This document shows positions 38,797 to 47,483 of a stretch of DNA of 64,000 bases, piece by piece. Source of the DNA: Streptomyces mirabilis (lineage in GTDB: Bacteria > Actinomycetota > Actinomycetes > Streptomycetales > Streptomycetaceae); contig NZ_JBCJKP010000001.1 of the NCBI RefSeq assembly GCF_039503195.1, positions 4,836,001 through 4,900,000 of the forward strand, read 5' to 3'. The position numbers were made by a program, and so were the translations under genes. Position 1 is the first letter of the stretch. The number at the start of each line of letters is the position of its first letter. The notes beneath the pieces were generated by a model. The model was not told the DNA's origin and did not search any database. It worked only from the letters and a program-made list of their open reading frames with translations.

Positions 38797-41100
38797 TTAT
38801 GCGCCTGTCCAGGGTGCCTCGTCGCGGAAGAGGGGCCGACCGTCGGGCAGATAGCCGTCAAGGGGGTCCCGCAGAGGATCGGGATCGGGAAGGGAGCCGG
38901 GATCGGGGAGGGGGTAGGGGCCGGGGAAGGGGCAGGGGCCGGGGAGGGGGTAGGGATCGGGAGACGCACCGGGGTACCGGGCCCCCTCGGCCCCGGACTG
39001 CCCGGCGGCCCCGTAGTACGCGTACTGCGGGGCCGCTTCCGCCACGAAGCCCCCCGCGCAATCCATCGGCACCCCGGCGGGCACCCCCGTCGGCGCTCCC
39101 ACAGGCACCCCGGTCGACATCCCCTCCGGCACCGCGCCGGTCGGCATCCCCACCGGCACCGCGCCGCCCACCGGAACCTCCGCCTCCGTGAACAGCGGCA
39201 GCCGCAGCTCTCCGGTGTCCATCAGCGCGTTGTTCTGCGATCCGTGCAGACGGGCGTACGCGCCGCCGCGGGCCAGGAGTTCGTCGTGGCGGCCGGTTTC
39301 GACCACACGGCCGCGGTCGACGACGAGGATACGGTCGGCGTCGGGCGCGAGGTTGAGGTCGTGGGTGATCATGATCGTCGTACGGCCCTGCATCAGACGC
39401 CGCAGCGGCTTGATCACGCGGCGCGCGGCCATCGCGTCCAGGCCGGTCGTCGGCTCGTCGAGGACGAGGACGGGGGCGTCGCGCAGGATGGCGCGGGCGA
39501 TGGCGAGCCGCTGGAGCTGGCCGCCGGAGAGGCGGGCCGAGTTGGGGTCGATCTTGGTGGCGTATCCGTCCGGCAGCTTCACGATGAAGTCGTGCGCGTC
39601 GGCGGCGCGCGCGGCCGCCACCAGCGCCTCGTCGCTCGCGCCGGGGCGCCCGCAGCCGATGTTGGCGCGGACGGTGTCGTGCAGGACGAGGGTCTCCTGC
39701 GGCAGCAGCGTGACGTACTCACGCAGCCGGGCCAGCGGGAAGTCGCCCACCGGGACGCCGTCGAGGAGCACGGAGCCGGCGTCCGGGTCGTAGAAGCGCA
39801 GGAGGAGCTTGGACACGGTGGACTTGCCCGCGCCGCTCGGGCCGGTGACGATGACGAGCTCGCCGGGGTTGACCTGGAAGGACAGGCCGCGCAGGGCGTC
39901 GGTGTCCGCACCGGGGTAGCGGAAGGTGGCCTCGCGGACCTCCACGGCGCCGTCGGGGCGGCCGAGCCGGCTCTCCGCCGAGCGCGCCGGGTCGGCGACC
40001 GCGGGCCGCACATCGAGAATCTCGATCAGCCGTTCGGCGCCGGCGGTGGCGGCGGCGATGGTCAGGCCGAGCTGGGCCAGGCCGCGCACGGGCGGGTAGA
40101 GGTAGCCGAGGAACGCGGCGAAGGCGAGCAGTTGACCGAGGGTCATCCGGCCGCCGGAGATCTCCCACGCGCCGAGGCCGATGACCGCGAGCACGCAGAT
40201 CGTCTCGATGACCTGGACGAGCTGCTCGTACAGCTCGTTGAGGCGCCCGGAGCGTACGGAGGCCCTGAACCAGGCGTTCGCCTCCTGGTTCAGCCGCCGC
40301 CGCTCGGCGTCACGGCGGTCGTACGCCTGGGTGAGGACGATGTTGCCGAGGGACTCCTCGACGACGGAGGTGATCGCGCCGTCGGCGACCCGGCCGTCGC
40401 GCGAGACGGACTTGATGGAGCCGGAGAAGCGGCGGGCGGCCAGCCAGAACAGGGGGGCGAGCACGAAGGTCGCCGCGGCCAGGTCCCAGCGCAGCCAGAA
40501 GGCGGCGGCCGCGTAGAAGAGCGCACTGAACGCCGCCGACGCCGCGCCCACGAGCCCGGACACGACCAACGTCTCGATCGACTCGACGTCGCTGGTCAGC
40601 CGGGACAACAGATCGCCCTGACGGTGCCGTTGGAAGAAGTGCGGCGGCAAGTGTTGTACGTGGTCGAAGACATGCTCGCGCAGCCGCATCACGAAGCGCT
40701 CGGTGACCCAGGTGGCGAGGGAGTTGCCCGCGTAGGCGACGGCGGCGCCGAGCACGGCGACGGCCAGCCATTCGGCGGCCGGGGCCCAGAACGCGGCCAG
40801 TGAGCCCTGTTGCAGGGCGTGGTCGGTCAGATCGCCGAAGAGGAGGATGGCGGCGGTCTCGGCGAGGGCTGCCAGGACCGTGCACAGCCAGATGGCCAAC
40901 AGCCAGCTCCGCAGTCCCCTGGTCAGCGGCCAGAAGCGCCGGAAGGCGGTACGGGCGGGAATGGTCGGCGTGTCGTGGTCGAGTTCATCGTCGTCCTCGT
41001 ACGCGTCGTCCTCGTACCGATCGTCCGCGACCGCGCCGACGCCGGTTTTCACGTATTCCTCTTGTTTCTCGTACCCCTGATTCCGCATTTGCCGGGTCAT
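38797..41100 (-). CDS. ABC exporter, fused membrane and ATPase domains, Pro/Gly-rich tail
   Basis: A 767-residue half-transporter. An acidic N-terminus (DDRYEDDAYEDDDELDHD) leads into a six-helix membrane domain (about 55-340), then an ATPase with GPSGAGKST, LSGGQLQRLAIARAILRD and VLVLDEPTTGLD. The last 130 residues are low-complexity: VPVGxPTG repeats, then PYPLPGPCPFPGPYPLPDPG. Such proteins homodimerise and export drugs, lipids or peptides. ATG 41100 follows GAGGAGGG. Upstream and in the same direction lies a small Pro/Lys-rich peptide gene, separated by a strong hairpin; the exporter may handle that peptide (inference). Confidence 0.88.
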   Translation of the reverse strand: MTRQMRNQGYEKQEEYVKTGVGAVADDRYEDDAYEDDDELDHDTPTIPARTAFRRFWPLTRGLRSWLLAIWLCTVLAALAETAAILLFGDLTDHALQQGSLAAFWAPAAEWLAVAVLGAAVAYAGNSLATWVTERFVMRLREHVFDHVQHLPPHFFQRHRQGDLLSRLTSDVESIETLVVSGLVGAASAAFSALFYAAAAFWLRWDLAAATFVLAPLFWLAARRFSGSIKSVSRDGRVADGAITSVVEESLGNIVLTQAYDRRDAERRRLNQEANAWFRASVRSGRLNELYEQLVQVIETICVLAVIGLGAWEISGGRMTLGQLLAFAAFLGYLYPPVRGLAQLGLTIAAATAGAERLIEILDVRPAVADPARSAESRLGRPDGAVEVREATFRYPGADTDALRGLSFQVNPGELVIVTGPSGAGKSTVSKLLLRFYDPDAGSVLLDGVPVGDFPLARLREYVTLLPQETLVLHDTVRANIGCGRPGASDEALVAAARAADAHDFIVKLPDGYATKIDPNSARLSGGQLQRLAIARAILRDAPVLVLDEPTTGLDAMAARRVIKPLRRLMQGRTTIMITHDLNLAPDADRILVVDRGRVVETGRHDELLARGGAYARLHGSQNNALMDTGELRLPLFTEAEVPVGGAVPVGMPTGAVPEGMSTGVPVGAPTGVPAGVPMDCAGGFVAEAAPQYAYYGAAGQSGAEGARYPGASPDPYPLPGPCPFPGPYPLPDPGSLPDPDPLRDPLDGYLPDGRPLFRDEAPWTGA
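38872..38969 (+). repeat. G-run repeats with G-quadruplex potential
   Basis: The plus strand here is a series of GGG to GGGGG runs separated by 1-6 bases (for example ggggaaggggcagggg), encoding on the other strand the PxPLPGPxP tail of the ABC exporter. The G-rich strand is the template strand. Four or more runs within 40 bases fulfil the usual quadruplex pattern several times over. Confidence 0.7.
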
Positions 41101-41145
41101 GGCCCTCCTCATTTGAATTGCAGGCCGCGCCGTGGAATTCAAAGA

Positions 41146-41175
41146 GAGAGGCCGACGGCGCGCCGTCGGCCTCTC
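41146..41175 (-). terminator. 30-base perfect palindrome between peptide gene and ABC gene
   Basis: GAGAGGCCGACGGCG and its exact complement, head to head, directly downstream of the peptide stop (41189) and before the ABC start (41100), followed on the minus strand by ctctttg. It looks like a terminator or attenuator that lets the peptide mRNA outnumber the exporter mRNA. Confidence 0.7.
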
Positions 41176-41188
41176 CGCTACCGCTCGA

Positions 41189-41320
41189 TCAGCGTTCGTC
41201 GTTGGGGAACGGCTTGGGGAGCGGCTTGTGCGCCTTCTTGCGCGGCTTCGGCGCCGGCGGGGGCGGGAGCTGCTTCGACTTGGGCTTGGGGGGCAGGGGG
41301 GCAAGCTTCTTGAAGCTCAT
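41189..41320 (-). CDS. 43-residue Pro/Lys-rich basic peptide
   Basis: Starts MSFKKLAPLPPKPKSKQ and ends KPLPKPFPNDER; about one third Pro and more than a quarter Lys/Arg, no Cys, no signal peptide. AAGGAG lies 6 bases before ATG 41320, a very good ribosome site. The composition resembles proline-rich cationic antimicrobial peptides or an RNA-binding tail, but no family is recognised. The frame is open upstream to 41491, so an 84-residue form from ATG 41443 is possible but has no ribosome site. It is followed by a strong hairpin and an ABC exporter gene in the same direction, the layout of precursor-exporter units. Confidence 0.65.
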   Translation of the reverse strand: MSFKKLAPLPPKPKSKQLPPPPAPKPRKKAHKPLPKPFPNDER

Positions 41321-41609
41321 GCCAACTCCTTGAGGTTTCTGGCTACGCAAGAGCGAGCGCAATAGTGCGATGGTGCGAGAATTCTCTGCGGACTCGGGCG
41401 GGAATTCCTGGTCGTCACCTCGGTTTTCCCTGCTGCCCGACATGAGGGAACCTACACGGCCCGCACCCCAAGGCACAGCAAAATGCAGCACATGACGACT
41501 GTGAATCCCCTTATGAAACCTGAGAGTTTCCTAAAAAACCTGGGAATTGGATATCCACGCCGTCAGTCCGACCCTCGGTCGACCTCCAGGTCCCCCCTTG
41601 GTCCACCCC

Positions 41610-44600
41610 TCAGTCCACCCCTTGGTCCAGCGCCTCCGCCAGCGCCTCGGCCAGATGCCGCCCCTTGCGTCCCGCCAGCTGTTCCAGCTGTGTGCGGCAG
41701 GAGAAACCGTCCGCGAGAAGCAGGGTGTCGGGGGCGGCGGCCCGCACGGCCGGGAGCAGCTGTTCCTCCGCGCAGGTCTTCGACACCTCGTAATGGCCCT
41801 TCTCGAAGCCGAAGTTGCCCGCGAGTCCGCAGCATCCGCCCGCGAGGGAGCCGGTGAGGCCCGCCGCCTCGCGCAGCCGGCGGTCGGCGCCGTCGCCGAG
41901 GACGGCGTGCTGGTGGCAGTGGGTCTGGCCGGTCACCGGACGGTCGAGGAGCGGGGGTGACCAGTCAGGGGCGAGGCGCTCCAGGGCCTCGGCGAACGTC
42001 AGCACCGCCGCGGCGAGGCGCGCCGCGCGCGGGTCGTCGTGCAGGAGCTCGGGGAGGTCCGTGCGCAGAGCGGCGGCGCAGCTCGGTTCCAGGACGACGA
42101 CGGTGGGTGGCCGCGGATGGACGTCCGGGTCCAGGAACACGCCCATCAGGTCGAGCGTGCGGCGCATCACCGCGCGGGCGCGGTCGAGTTGGCCCGTGGA
42201 GACGTACGTCAGTCCGCAGCAGACGTGGCCCCGCGCGCCCACCGACCAGGGGTGGTGCGAGAGGGACACGCTCTCCCCGACCCGCGGCGTCCGCTTGCGC
42301 ATCACCACCGTCGGCGGGAGCATCACGTCCACCCCCGCCGCCTCCAACACCCGTACGGCCGCCTGCCCCACGGAGGGCGACAGGTGCTCGGTGAAGGTGT
42401 CCGGCCAGAGGATCGCCACCTTCCTCGGGGGCTCGTCGAGCTCCACCTCTGGGCCGTACGCCCCCTCGCGCATCATCCGCCGCACCCGGTCCTTGAACCG
42501 CCGCCCCCACCACCGGCTGAACGTCTCCGGTGCCAGGCGCGGGATCTCCCGCTCGGGTGCGATCCCACCGAGCCGTTTGGCGAGCGCCGCGAACGGCCGT
42601 ACGGATGCCAGGGAGTTGAGCAGCGGCGCCGTTCCCGTGCGGTCGACCAGGCGCAGCCACGCCGGCAGCCGGCCCATCGTGCGGTGCGCGGCGGGGCGCC
42701 TCCTGCCTTCGTAGTGGTGGTGCAGGAACTCCGCCTTGTACGTGGCCATGTCGACGCCCACCGGGCAGTCGGAGCGGCAGCCCTTGCAGGACAGGCACAG
42801 GTCGAGCGCGTCCCGGACCTCGGTCGAGCGCCAGCCGTCGGTGACCACCTCGCCCGCGAGCATCTCGTGCAGCAGCCGGGCCCGCCCGCGCGTGGAGTGC
42901 TCCTCCTCGCCCGTCGCCCGGAACGACGGGCACATGACGCCCGCGTCGGCGGCCGTCGTACGGCACTTGGCGACCCCCACGCATCTGCGCACCGCCGCCG
43001 AGAAGTCCCCGCCGTCCGCCGGATATCCGAACGCCACGTCCACCGGCTCGCGCGGCAGCACCGCGAAGCGCAGGTTCTCGTCCAGCCGGTGCGGGCGTAC
43101 CAGCATCCCTGGGTTGAGCAGGTCGTCCGGGTCCCACAGGTCCTTGGCCCGCTCGAAGAGGCCGACCAGCTCCGTGCCGTACATCCTGGGCAGCAGTTCG
43201 GCCCGTGCCTGCCCGTCGCCGTGCTCGCCCGAGAGGGAGCCTCCGTGGGAGACCACCAGTTCGGCCAGTTCCTCGGAGAAGCGGCGGAAGCGGCCGATGC
43301 CCGCGCCGGTCAGCAGGTCGAAGTCGATGCGGACGTGGATGCAGCCGTCGCCGAAGTGCCCGTACGGGGTGCCGCGCAGGTCGTGGGCGCTCAGCAGGCG
43401 CCGGAAGTCGCGCAGGTACGCGCCGAGCCGGGCCGGCGGCACCGCGCAGTCCTCCCAGCCCGGCCATGCCTCGCTCCCGTCCGGCATCCGGGTCGCCGTG
43501 CCGCTCGCGTCCTCGCGCAGCCGCCACAGGGCGCGCTGTCCGGCCGGGTCGGTGACCACGAGGGCGTCGAGGACGTCGGCGGCCCGGACGATCGCGTCCG
43601 CACGCGCGCGTGCTTCCGCCGGGTCCGCGCCCCCCGTCTCCACGAACAGCCACGCGCCGCCGCGCGGCAGCCCCGCGTCCGGCGGTACGAGGTCCGCGGC
43701 CATCCCCTCCACGGTGAGTGGCCCCAGCGGCAGCAGCCCGGCCGCCGCCTCGGCCGCCGCGCTCTCGTCCGCGTACGCCAGCACGGCCAGCGCCCGCGCA
43801 CGCGGTGCCTCGACCAGGCGTACGACCGCCTCCGTGAGCACCCCGAGCGTGCCCTCGGAGCCGCAGAAGGAGCGGGCGACGTCGGCGCCCTTCTCGGGGA
43901 GCAGCGCGTCGAGCGCGTAGCCGGAGATTCGGCGGGGCAGCTCCGGGAAACCCGTGCGCAGGCGGGCCAGCTCACCCTCGACCAAGGTCCGGAGGCCGTC
44001 CGGGGCGCCCTGCCAGCTCTGGCCCAGCCGTACGACGGAGCCGTTCCCCTTGACCACCGACAGTGCGCGCACGCTGTCCGCCGTCGTGCCCCAGGCCACC
44101 GAGTGCGAGCCGCAGGAGTTGTTCCCGATCATGCCGCCGAGGGTGCAGCGGCTGTGCGTGGAGGGGTCGGGTCCGAAGCGCAGGCCGTGCGGGGCCGCGG
44201 CCTCCTGGAGGCGGTCGAGGACGACACCGGGCTGGACGACGGCCGTGCGCGACTCGGGGTCGAGCGTGACGATCCGGTTCATGTGGCGGGTGAGGTCGAG
44301 GACGACCCCGGTGCCGGTCGCCTGTCCCGCGATCGACGTGCCGCCGCCGCGCGGCACGACCGGCACCCCGTGGGCCCGGCACACGGACAGGGCGGCCGCC
44401 ACGTCGTCGGCGTCGCGCGGGCGGACCACGCCGAGTGGGACCCGGCGGTAGTTGGACGCGTCCATGGTGGTCAGCGCCCGCGCGGTCACGTCGAAGGCGA
44501 CCTCGCCGCGCATCTGTGCCGCGAGGGCGGCCCGCAGCCCGTCCACGTCGGGCGGGTCGGCCGCGCCGCTCGTGCCGTCCTTCGCGCCAAGATCCGTCAT
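41610..44600 (-). CDS. FAD-linked oxidase/Fe-S dehydrogenase fusion (GlcD-GlpC type)
   Basis: A 996-residue protein. The N-terminal half is a VAO-type FAD domain (PLGVVRPRDADDVAAALSVCRAHGVPVVPRGGGTSIAGQATG; later GGMIGNNSCGSHSVAWGTT) plus the FAD-oxidase C domain with HFGDGCIHVRIDFDLL and LSGEHGDGQAR. The second half has two 4Fe-4S clusters (CVGVAKCRTT...GVMCPSF and LCLSCKGCRSDCPVG) and two CCG cysteine-rich domains (CCGLTYVSTG; GGCCGLAGNFGFEKGHY). Such fusions oxidise D-2-hydroxyacids (lactate, 2-hydroxyglutarate). Family lengths near 950-1000 match. ATG 44600 preferred over 44657. Single gene. Confidence 0.92.
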   Translation of the reverse strand: MTDLGAKDGTSGAADPPDVDGLRAALAAQMRGEVAFDVTARALTTMDASNYRRVPLGVVRPRDADDVAAALSVCRAHGVPVVPRGGGTSIAGQATGTGVVLDLTRHMNRIVTLDPESRTAVVQPGVVLDRLQEAAAPHGLRFGPDPSTHSRCTLGGMIGNNSCGSHSVAWGTTADSVRALSVVKGNGSVVRLGQSWQGAPDGLRTLVEGELARLRTGFPELPRRISGYALDALLPEKGADVARSFCGSEGTLGVLTEAVVRLVEAPRARALAVLAYADESAAAEAAAGLLPLGPLTVEGMAADLVPPDAGLPRGGAWLFVETGGADPAEARARADAIVRAADVLDALVVTDPAGQRALWRLREDASGTATRMPDGSEAWPGWEDCAVPPARLGAYLRDFRRLLSAHDLRGTPYGHFGDGCIHVRIDFDLLTGAGIGRFRRFSEELAELVVSHGGSLSGEHGDGQARAELLPRMYGTELVGLFERAKDLWDPDDLLNPGMLVRPHRLDENLRFAVLPREPVDVAFGYPADGGDFSAAVRRCVGVAKCRTTAADAGVMCPSFRATGEEEHSTRGRARLLHEMLAGEVVTDGWRSTEVRDALDLCLSCKGCRSDCPVGVDMATYKAEFLHHHYEGRRRPAAHRTMGRLPAWLRLVDRTGTAPLLNSLASVRPFAALAKRLGGIAPEREIPRLAPETFSRWWGRRFKDRVRRMMREGAYGPEVELDEPPRKVAILWPDTFTEHLSPSVGQAAVRVLEAAGVDVMLPPTVVMRKRTPRVGESVSLSHHPWSVGARGHVCCGLTYVSTGQLDRARAVMRRTLDLMGVFLDPDVHPRPPTVVVLEPSCAAALRTDLPELLHDDPRAARLAAAVLTFAEALERLAPDWSPPLLDRPVTGQTHCHQHAVLGDGADRRLREAAGLTGSLAGGCCGLAGNFGFEKGHYEVSKTCAEEQLLPAVRAAAPDTLLLADGFSCRTQLEQLAGRKGRHLAEALAEALDQGVD

Positions 44601-44639
44601 GTCTCCAGGATGACCCCGCGCACCGACAACGGTCCGTAA

Positions 44640-44751
44640 CCGTGACGCATCGATCACCGGCCGATCACTGACCGGTCCCTGATCGGTCCCCGACCCGTCC
44701 CTGACCGATCACCGGCCGATCGCCGTCGCGATCACGGACCGATCACCAGCG
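44640..44751. repeat. Degenerate GATCACCGGCCGATC repeats
   Basis: GATCACCGGCCGATC is exact at 44652-44666 and 44707-44721, and related blocks (tgaccggtccct, tgatcggtcccc, ggaccgatcacc) fill the space between. The array occupies the divergent gap between the FAD dehydrogenase and the conservon, just upstream of the conservon promoter. Confidence 0.65.
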
Positions 44752-44800
44752 GATTATGAGCTCGGATCCGGAACCTTCCCAATGCGATCACGAACTCTCA

Positions 44801-44806
44801 TATAGT
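44801..44806 (+). promoter_or_regulatory. -10 box of the conservon
   Basis: TATAGT, an excellent -10, in an AT-rich patch (44757-44818) 108 bases before cvnA. No good -35 is visible 16-18 bases upstream, so an activator may be needed. Confidence 0.55.
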
Positions 44807-44840
44807 GACGGCAAATTGAGCAACCGGTGTCGGCTCTCGC

Positions 44841-44885
44841 CCAGGAACCTCGCTCCAGGAACCTCGCCCCCAGGAACTTCGCCCC
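44841..44885 (+). repeat. Triple CCAGGAACcTCGC repeat in the conservon leader
   Basis: Three tandem units of 14-16 bases (44841, 44855, 44870) between the promoter and cvnA. Each contains AGGAA, so they may mimic ribosome sites; no start codon follows them in a useful frame. Confidence 0.65.
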
Positions 44886-44908
44886 GGACACGACCGAGGA
44901 CACGATTC

Positions 44909-46735
44909 ATGACCGCGCCCATCCCCTCCGGCGAACGACCCACCCTCCGCGCGAGCGCGCCCGCGCCCCTGCTCACCGCCGTCGCGGCGGCGGTCGCGGT
45001 CGTCGTCGCCGTCTCCCTGGCACCCGACTCGGCACGTGTCCCGCTCGCCTGGGGCACGGGCGCCGCCGCCGTGCTGCTGTGCGTCGCCGTCGCGGTCGCC
45101 GCGCGCGCCCTGCAGACCGCGAAGCTCGCGCGCCGCCGCCTCGACACCGTGGCCCAGGACGCCGGACGGCTCCTGCAGGAACGGGCCCGCATGGCAGAGG
45201 AGTTCAACCAGGAGCGGTCCCGGCTCGCGGAGGAGTCCGCCCGCGACCGCGCGCGCCTGGCCGACGCCGACGCCCGCGAACGCGCCCTGCTCACGCAGGG
45301 GTTCGAGGAGGAGCGGCAGCGCCTCACCACCGAGATCACCGAGGAACGGCGGCGGTTCGCCGAACTCGCCGAGGAGAACATCCGGCTGACCGAGCGCATG
45401 CGGCGGGCGGGCAGTGACCGGGCCGCCGCGATCTCGGCCACCGCCAACGCGGCCGGGCGGATGCAGGCACTGTCCACCGGCATGCTCGCCGACCTGCGTG
45501 CCATGGAGGAGAAGCACTCCGACGAGGAGGTCCTCGCCGACCTCCTCCACCTCGACCACCGCACCGCGCAGGCGGGCCGCCTCGCCGACTCCGTCGCCGT
45601 CCTCGCGGGCGCCCGCTCCGGCCGCCGCTGGGCGCGCCCCATCGTCATGGAGTCGATCCTGCGCGGCGCCATGGGCCGCATCGGCGGCTACCAGCGGGTG
45701 CGCGTCCACTCCGCGAGCGACGCAGCCGTCGCCGGGCACGCGGCCGAGGGCGTGATGCACGCGCTCGCCGAACTCCTCGACAACGCCGCGAACTTCTCGC
45801 CGCCGACCGCCGAGGTCCACGTCTACGTCGAGGAGGTCCCGGCGGGTGTCATCGTCTCCGTCGAGGACAGCGGCCTCGTCATGGGCGACGTGCAGCTGCG
45901 CCGCGCCGAACGCGCCGTCTCCGCGGACGCCGAGAACGCCGCCGACCTCGGCGGCCTCACCGGCACCCGGCTCGGCCTCGCGGTGGTCGGCCGGCTCGCG
46001 CGCAAGCACGGCCTGAAGGTGTCCTTCCGGCCCTCCGCGCGCGGCGGCACGGGCGTCCTGGTGCTCATCCCCCAGGACATCCTGAGCCTGCCCTCCGCGC
46101 CGGTCCCGGCCGCCCCAGCGGCGACGGAACCCCAGGTCAAGCCCGCCGCGGCGACCCCGTCCGACGAGGACCGCCCGCTCGCCGAGCCGCGTCCCCAGGC
46201 GTCGTACGCCGCCGCCCGCGCCCCCGAGGACCTCGACCCGGACCCGGTCCCCACCCACGAGTCGCCCCGGCACGCCACCGTCACCGACACCCCGCCGAAC
46301 GGCACCCCCACGGCCGGCACTCCCGCGACCGGCGGCCTCCCCAAGCGCCGCCGCGGCCGGACCCTCGCGCACGCCGAACGCAGCCGCACCCACCTCACGA
46401 ACCAGGCCGACCCCGAGCCCCGTACGACCGACTCCAAGGCCGCCGCCGCCCGCTTCAGCAGCTTCCGCCAGGCCGTCCGGGGCACCGCGCCGGACCAGGC
46501 GGCGGTCCAGGGAACGGTGCCCGAGGACGACGCCGTACGCCCCACCGCGTCCAGCGCCGAAGACGCCGTACGGGACGAACTCGCGCAGGAAGAACCCGTA
46601 CGGGTCGAATCCGCGCAGGACGAATCCGGGAACGCCGTACGCGGCGAAGCAGCCGTACGGGAGCCCGCCCCCGCGCATCCCTCGCACGCCACCTCGCACA
46701 CCTCCTCGCATCCGGAAGGCGACACCACTTCATGA
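44909..46735 (+). CDS. cvnA: Conservon sensor kinase-like protein CvnA
   Basis: A 608-residue membrane protein. Two membrane segments (about 20-37 and 47-66) are followed by a long charged coiled coil (RMAEEFNQERSRLAEESARDRARLADADARERALL) and a HATPase_c domain with the N box LAELLDNAANFSPP and a C-terminal VLVLIPQ strand. No phospho-acceptor His box is obvious. The last 190 residues are disordered, Pro/Ala-rich with repeated DAVR/EEPVRVE patches. In conservons CvnA senses a signal and works with the roadblock protein CvnB, DUF742 protein CvnC and GTPase CvnD at the membrane, like a G-protein system. ATG 44909 follows GAGGACAC; the open frame begins at 44756. Confidence 0.9.
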   Translation: MTAPIPSGERPTLRASAPAPLLTAVAAAVAVVVAVSLAPDSARVPLAWGTGAAAVLLCVAVAVAARALQTAKLARRRLDTVAQDAGRLLQERARMAEEFNQERSRLAEESARDRARLADADARERALLTQGFEEERQRLTTEITEERRRFAELAEENIRLTERMRRAGSDRAAAISATANAAGRMQALSTGMLADLRAMEEKHSDEEVLADLLHLDHRTAQAGRLADSVAVLAGARSGRRWARPIVMESILRGAMGRIGGYQRVRVHSASDAAVAGHAAEGVMHALAELLDNAANFSPPTAEVHVYVEEVPAGVIVSVEDSGLVMGDVQLRRAERAVSADAENAADLGGLTGTRLGLAVVGRLARKHGLKVSFRPSARGGTGVLVLIPQDILSLPSAPVPAAPAATEPQVKPAAATPSDEDRPLAEPRPQASYAAARAPEDLDPDPVPTHESPRHATVTDTPPNGTPTAGTPATGGLPKRRRGRTLAHAERSRTHLTNQADPEPRTTDSKAAAARFSSFRQAVRGTAPDQAAVQGTVPEDDAVRPTASSAEDAVRDELAQEEPVRVESAQDESGNAVRGEAAVREPAPAHPSHATSHTSSHPEGDTTS

Positions 46736-47139
46736 CCGGCACCACCACCGCCGACGAGAAGCTCTCCTGGCTCATCGAGGGCCTCCTCGAGCGCACCCCG
46801 GGCGCCCGGCACGCGCTCGTGCTCTCCCGGGACGGCCTGAAGCTGTGCCGCACGCCGGAGCTCACCGTCGACCGCGCCGACCAGCTCGCCGCGATCGCCG
46901 CCGGCATCCAGTCGCTGTCCCACGGGGCGTCCGTGGAGTTCGGCGACGGCACCGGGGGCGTGCGCTCGGCGATGACCGAGTTCTACGGCGGGGTCCTGTT
47001 CATCGTGGAGGCGGGCGACGGCGCCCACCTCGCGGTGGTCACCGCCGAGGACGCGGACGCCGGTCTGGTCGGGCACAACATGAGCGAGCTCGTGGAACAA
47101 CTCGGCGAACACCTGAGCGCGCAGCCCCGGACGTCATGA
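46732..47139 (+). CDS. cvnB: Roadblock/LC7-domain protein CvnB
   Basis: A 135-residue roadblock/LC7 protein (LSWLIEGLLERTPGARHALVLSRDGLKL...AAGIQSLSHGASVEFGDG...VLFIVEAGDGAHLAVVTAEDADAGLVGHNMSELVEQLGEHL). Roadblock proteins regulate small GTPases, and CvnB should act on CvnD. Start and stop overlap the neighbours by 4 bases each (ATGA), so expression is coupled. Confidence 0.93.
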   Translation: MTGTTTADEKLSWLIEGLLERTPGARHALVLSRDGLKLCRTPELTVDRADQLAAIAAGIQSLSHGASVEFGDGTGGVRSAMTEFYGGVLFIVEAGDGAHLAVVTAEDADAGLVGHNMSELVEQLGEHLSAQPRTS

Positions 47140-47483
47140 GCCGTCCGGGCAGGGACGACGCGCCCGACCGGCTCTACACCCTCACCGGAGGGCGCAGTCG
47201 GTCCGCGCCCGACACCCCGTTCGACCTGGTGACACTCGTGGTCGCCGAGTGCGATCCGGCGGTGGGCATGCAGTCGGAGCACGCGGCGATCCTGCGGTTG
47301 TGCGAGCGGCCGACGGCGGTCGTGGAGATCGCCGCCGTGCTGAAGCTGCCGGTGTCCATCACCCGCATCCTGCTCTCCGACCTGCTCGCCGCGGGCCGCG
47401 TCAGCGCCCGCCACCCCCAGAAGGCCGCTCTTCCCGATCCCGACATCCTGGAGCAGGTGCTCGTTGGACTCCGTAACCTCTGA
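47136..47483 (+). CDS. cvnC: DUF742 protein CvnC
   Basis: A 115-residue DUF742 protein: RLYTLTGGRSRSAPDTPFDLVTLVVA, then an HTH-like stretch (ERPTAVVEIAAVLKLPVSITRILLSDLLAAGRVSARHP). The third member of the conservon set. Its ATG overlaps the cvnB stop. Its 3' end overlaps cvnD by 20 bases. Reported CvnC proteins interact with the other Cvn members; DNA binding is unproven. Confidence 0.92.
   Translation: MSRPGRDDAPDRLYTLTGGRSRSAPDTPFDLVTLVVAECDPAVGMQSEHAAILRLCERPTAVVEIAAVLKLPVSITRILLSDLLAAGRVSARHPQKAALPDPDILEQVLVGLRNL

Noticed and set aside
41321..41491. 84- or 100-residue form of the Pro/Lys-rich peptide
   Set aside because: The upstream in-frame codons have less GC bias and no ribosome site, whereas ATG 41320 has AAGGAG at ideal distance; kept only as an alternative.
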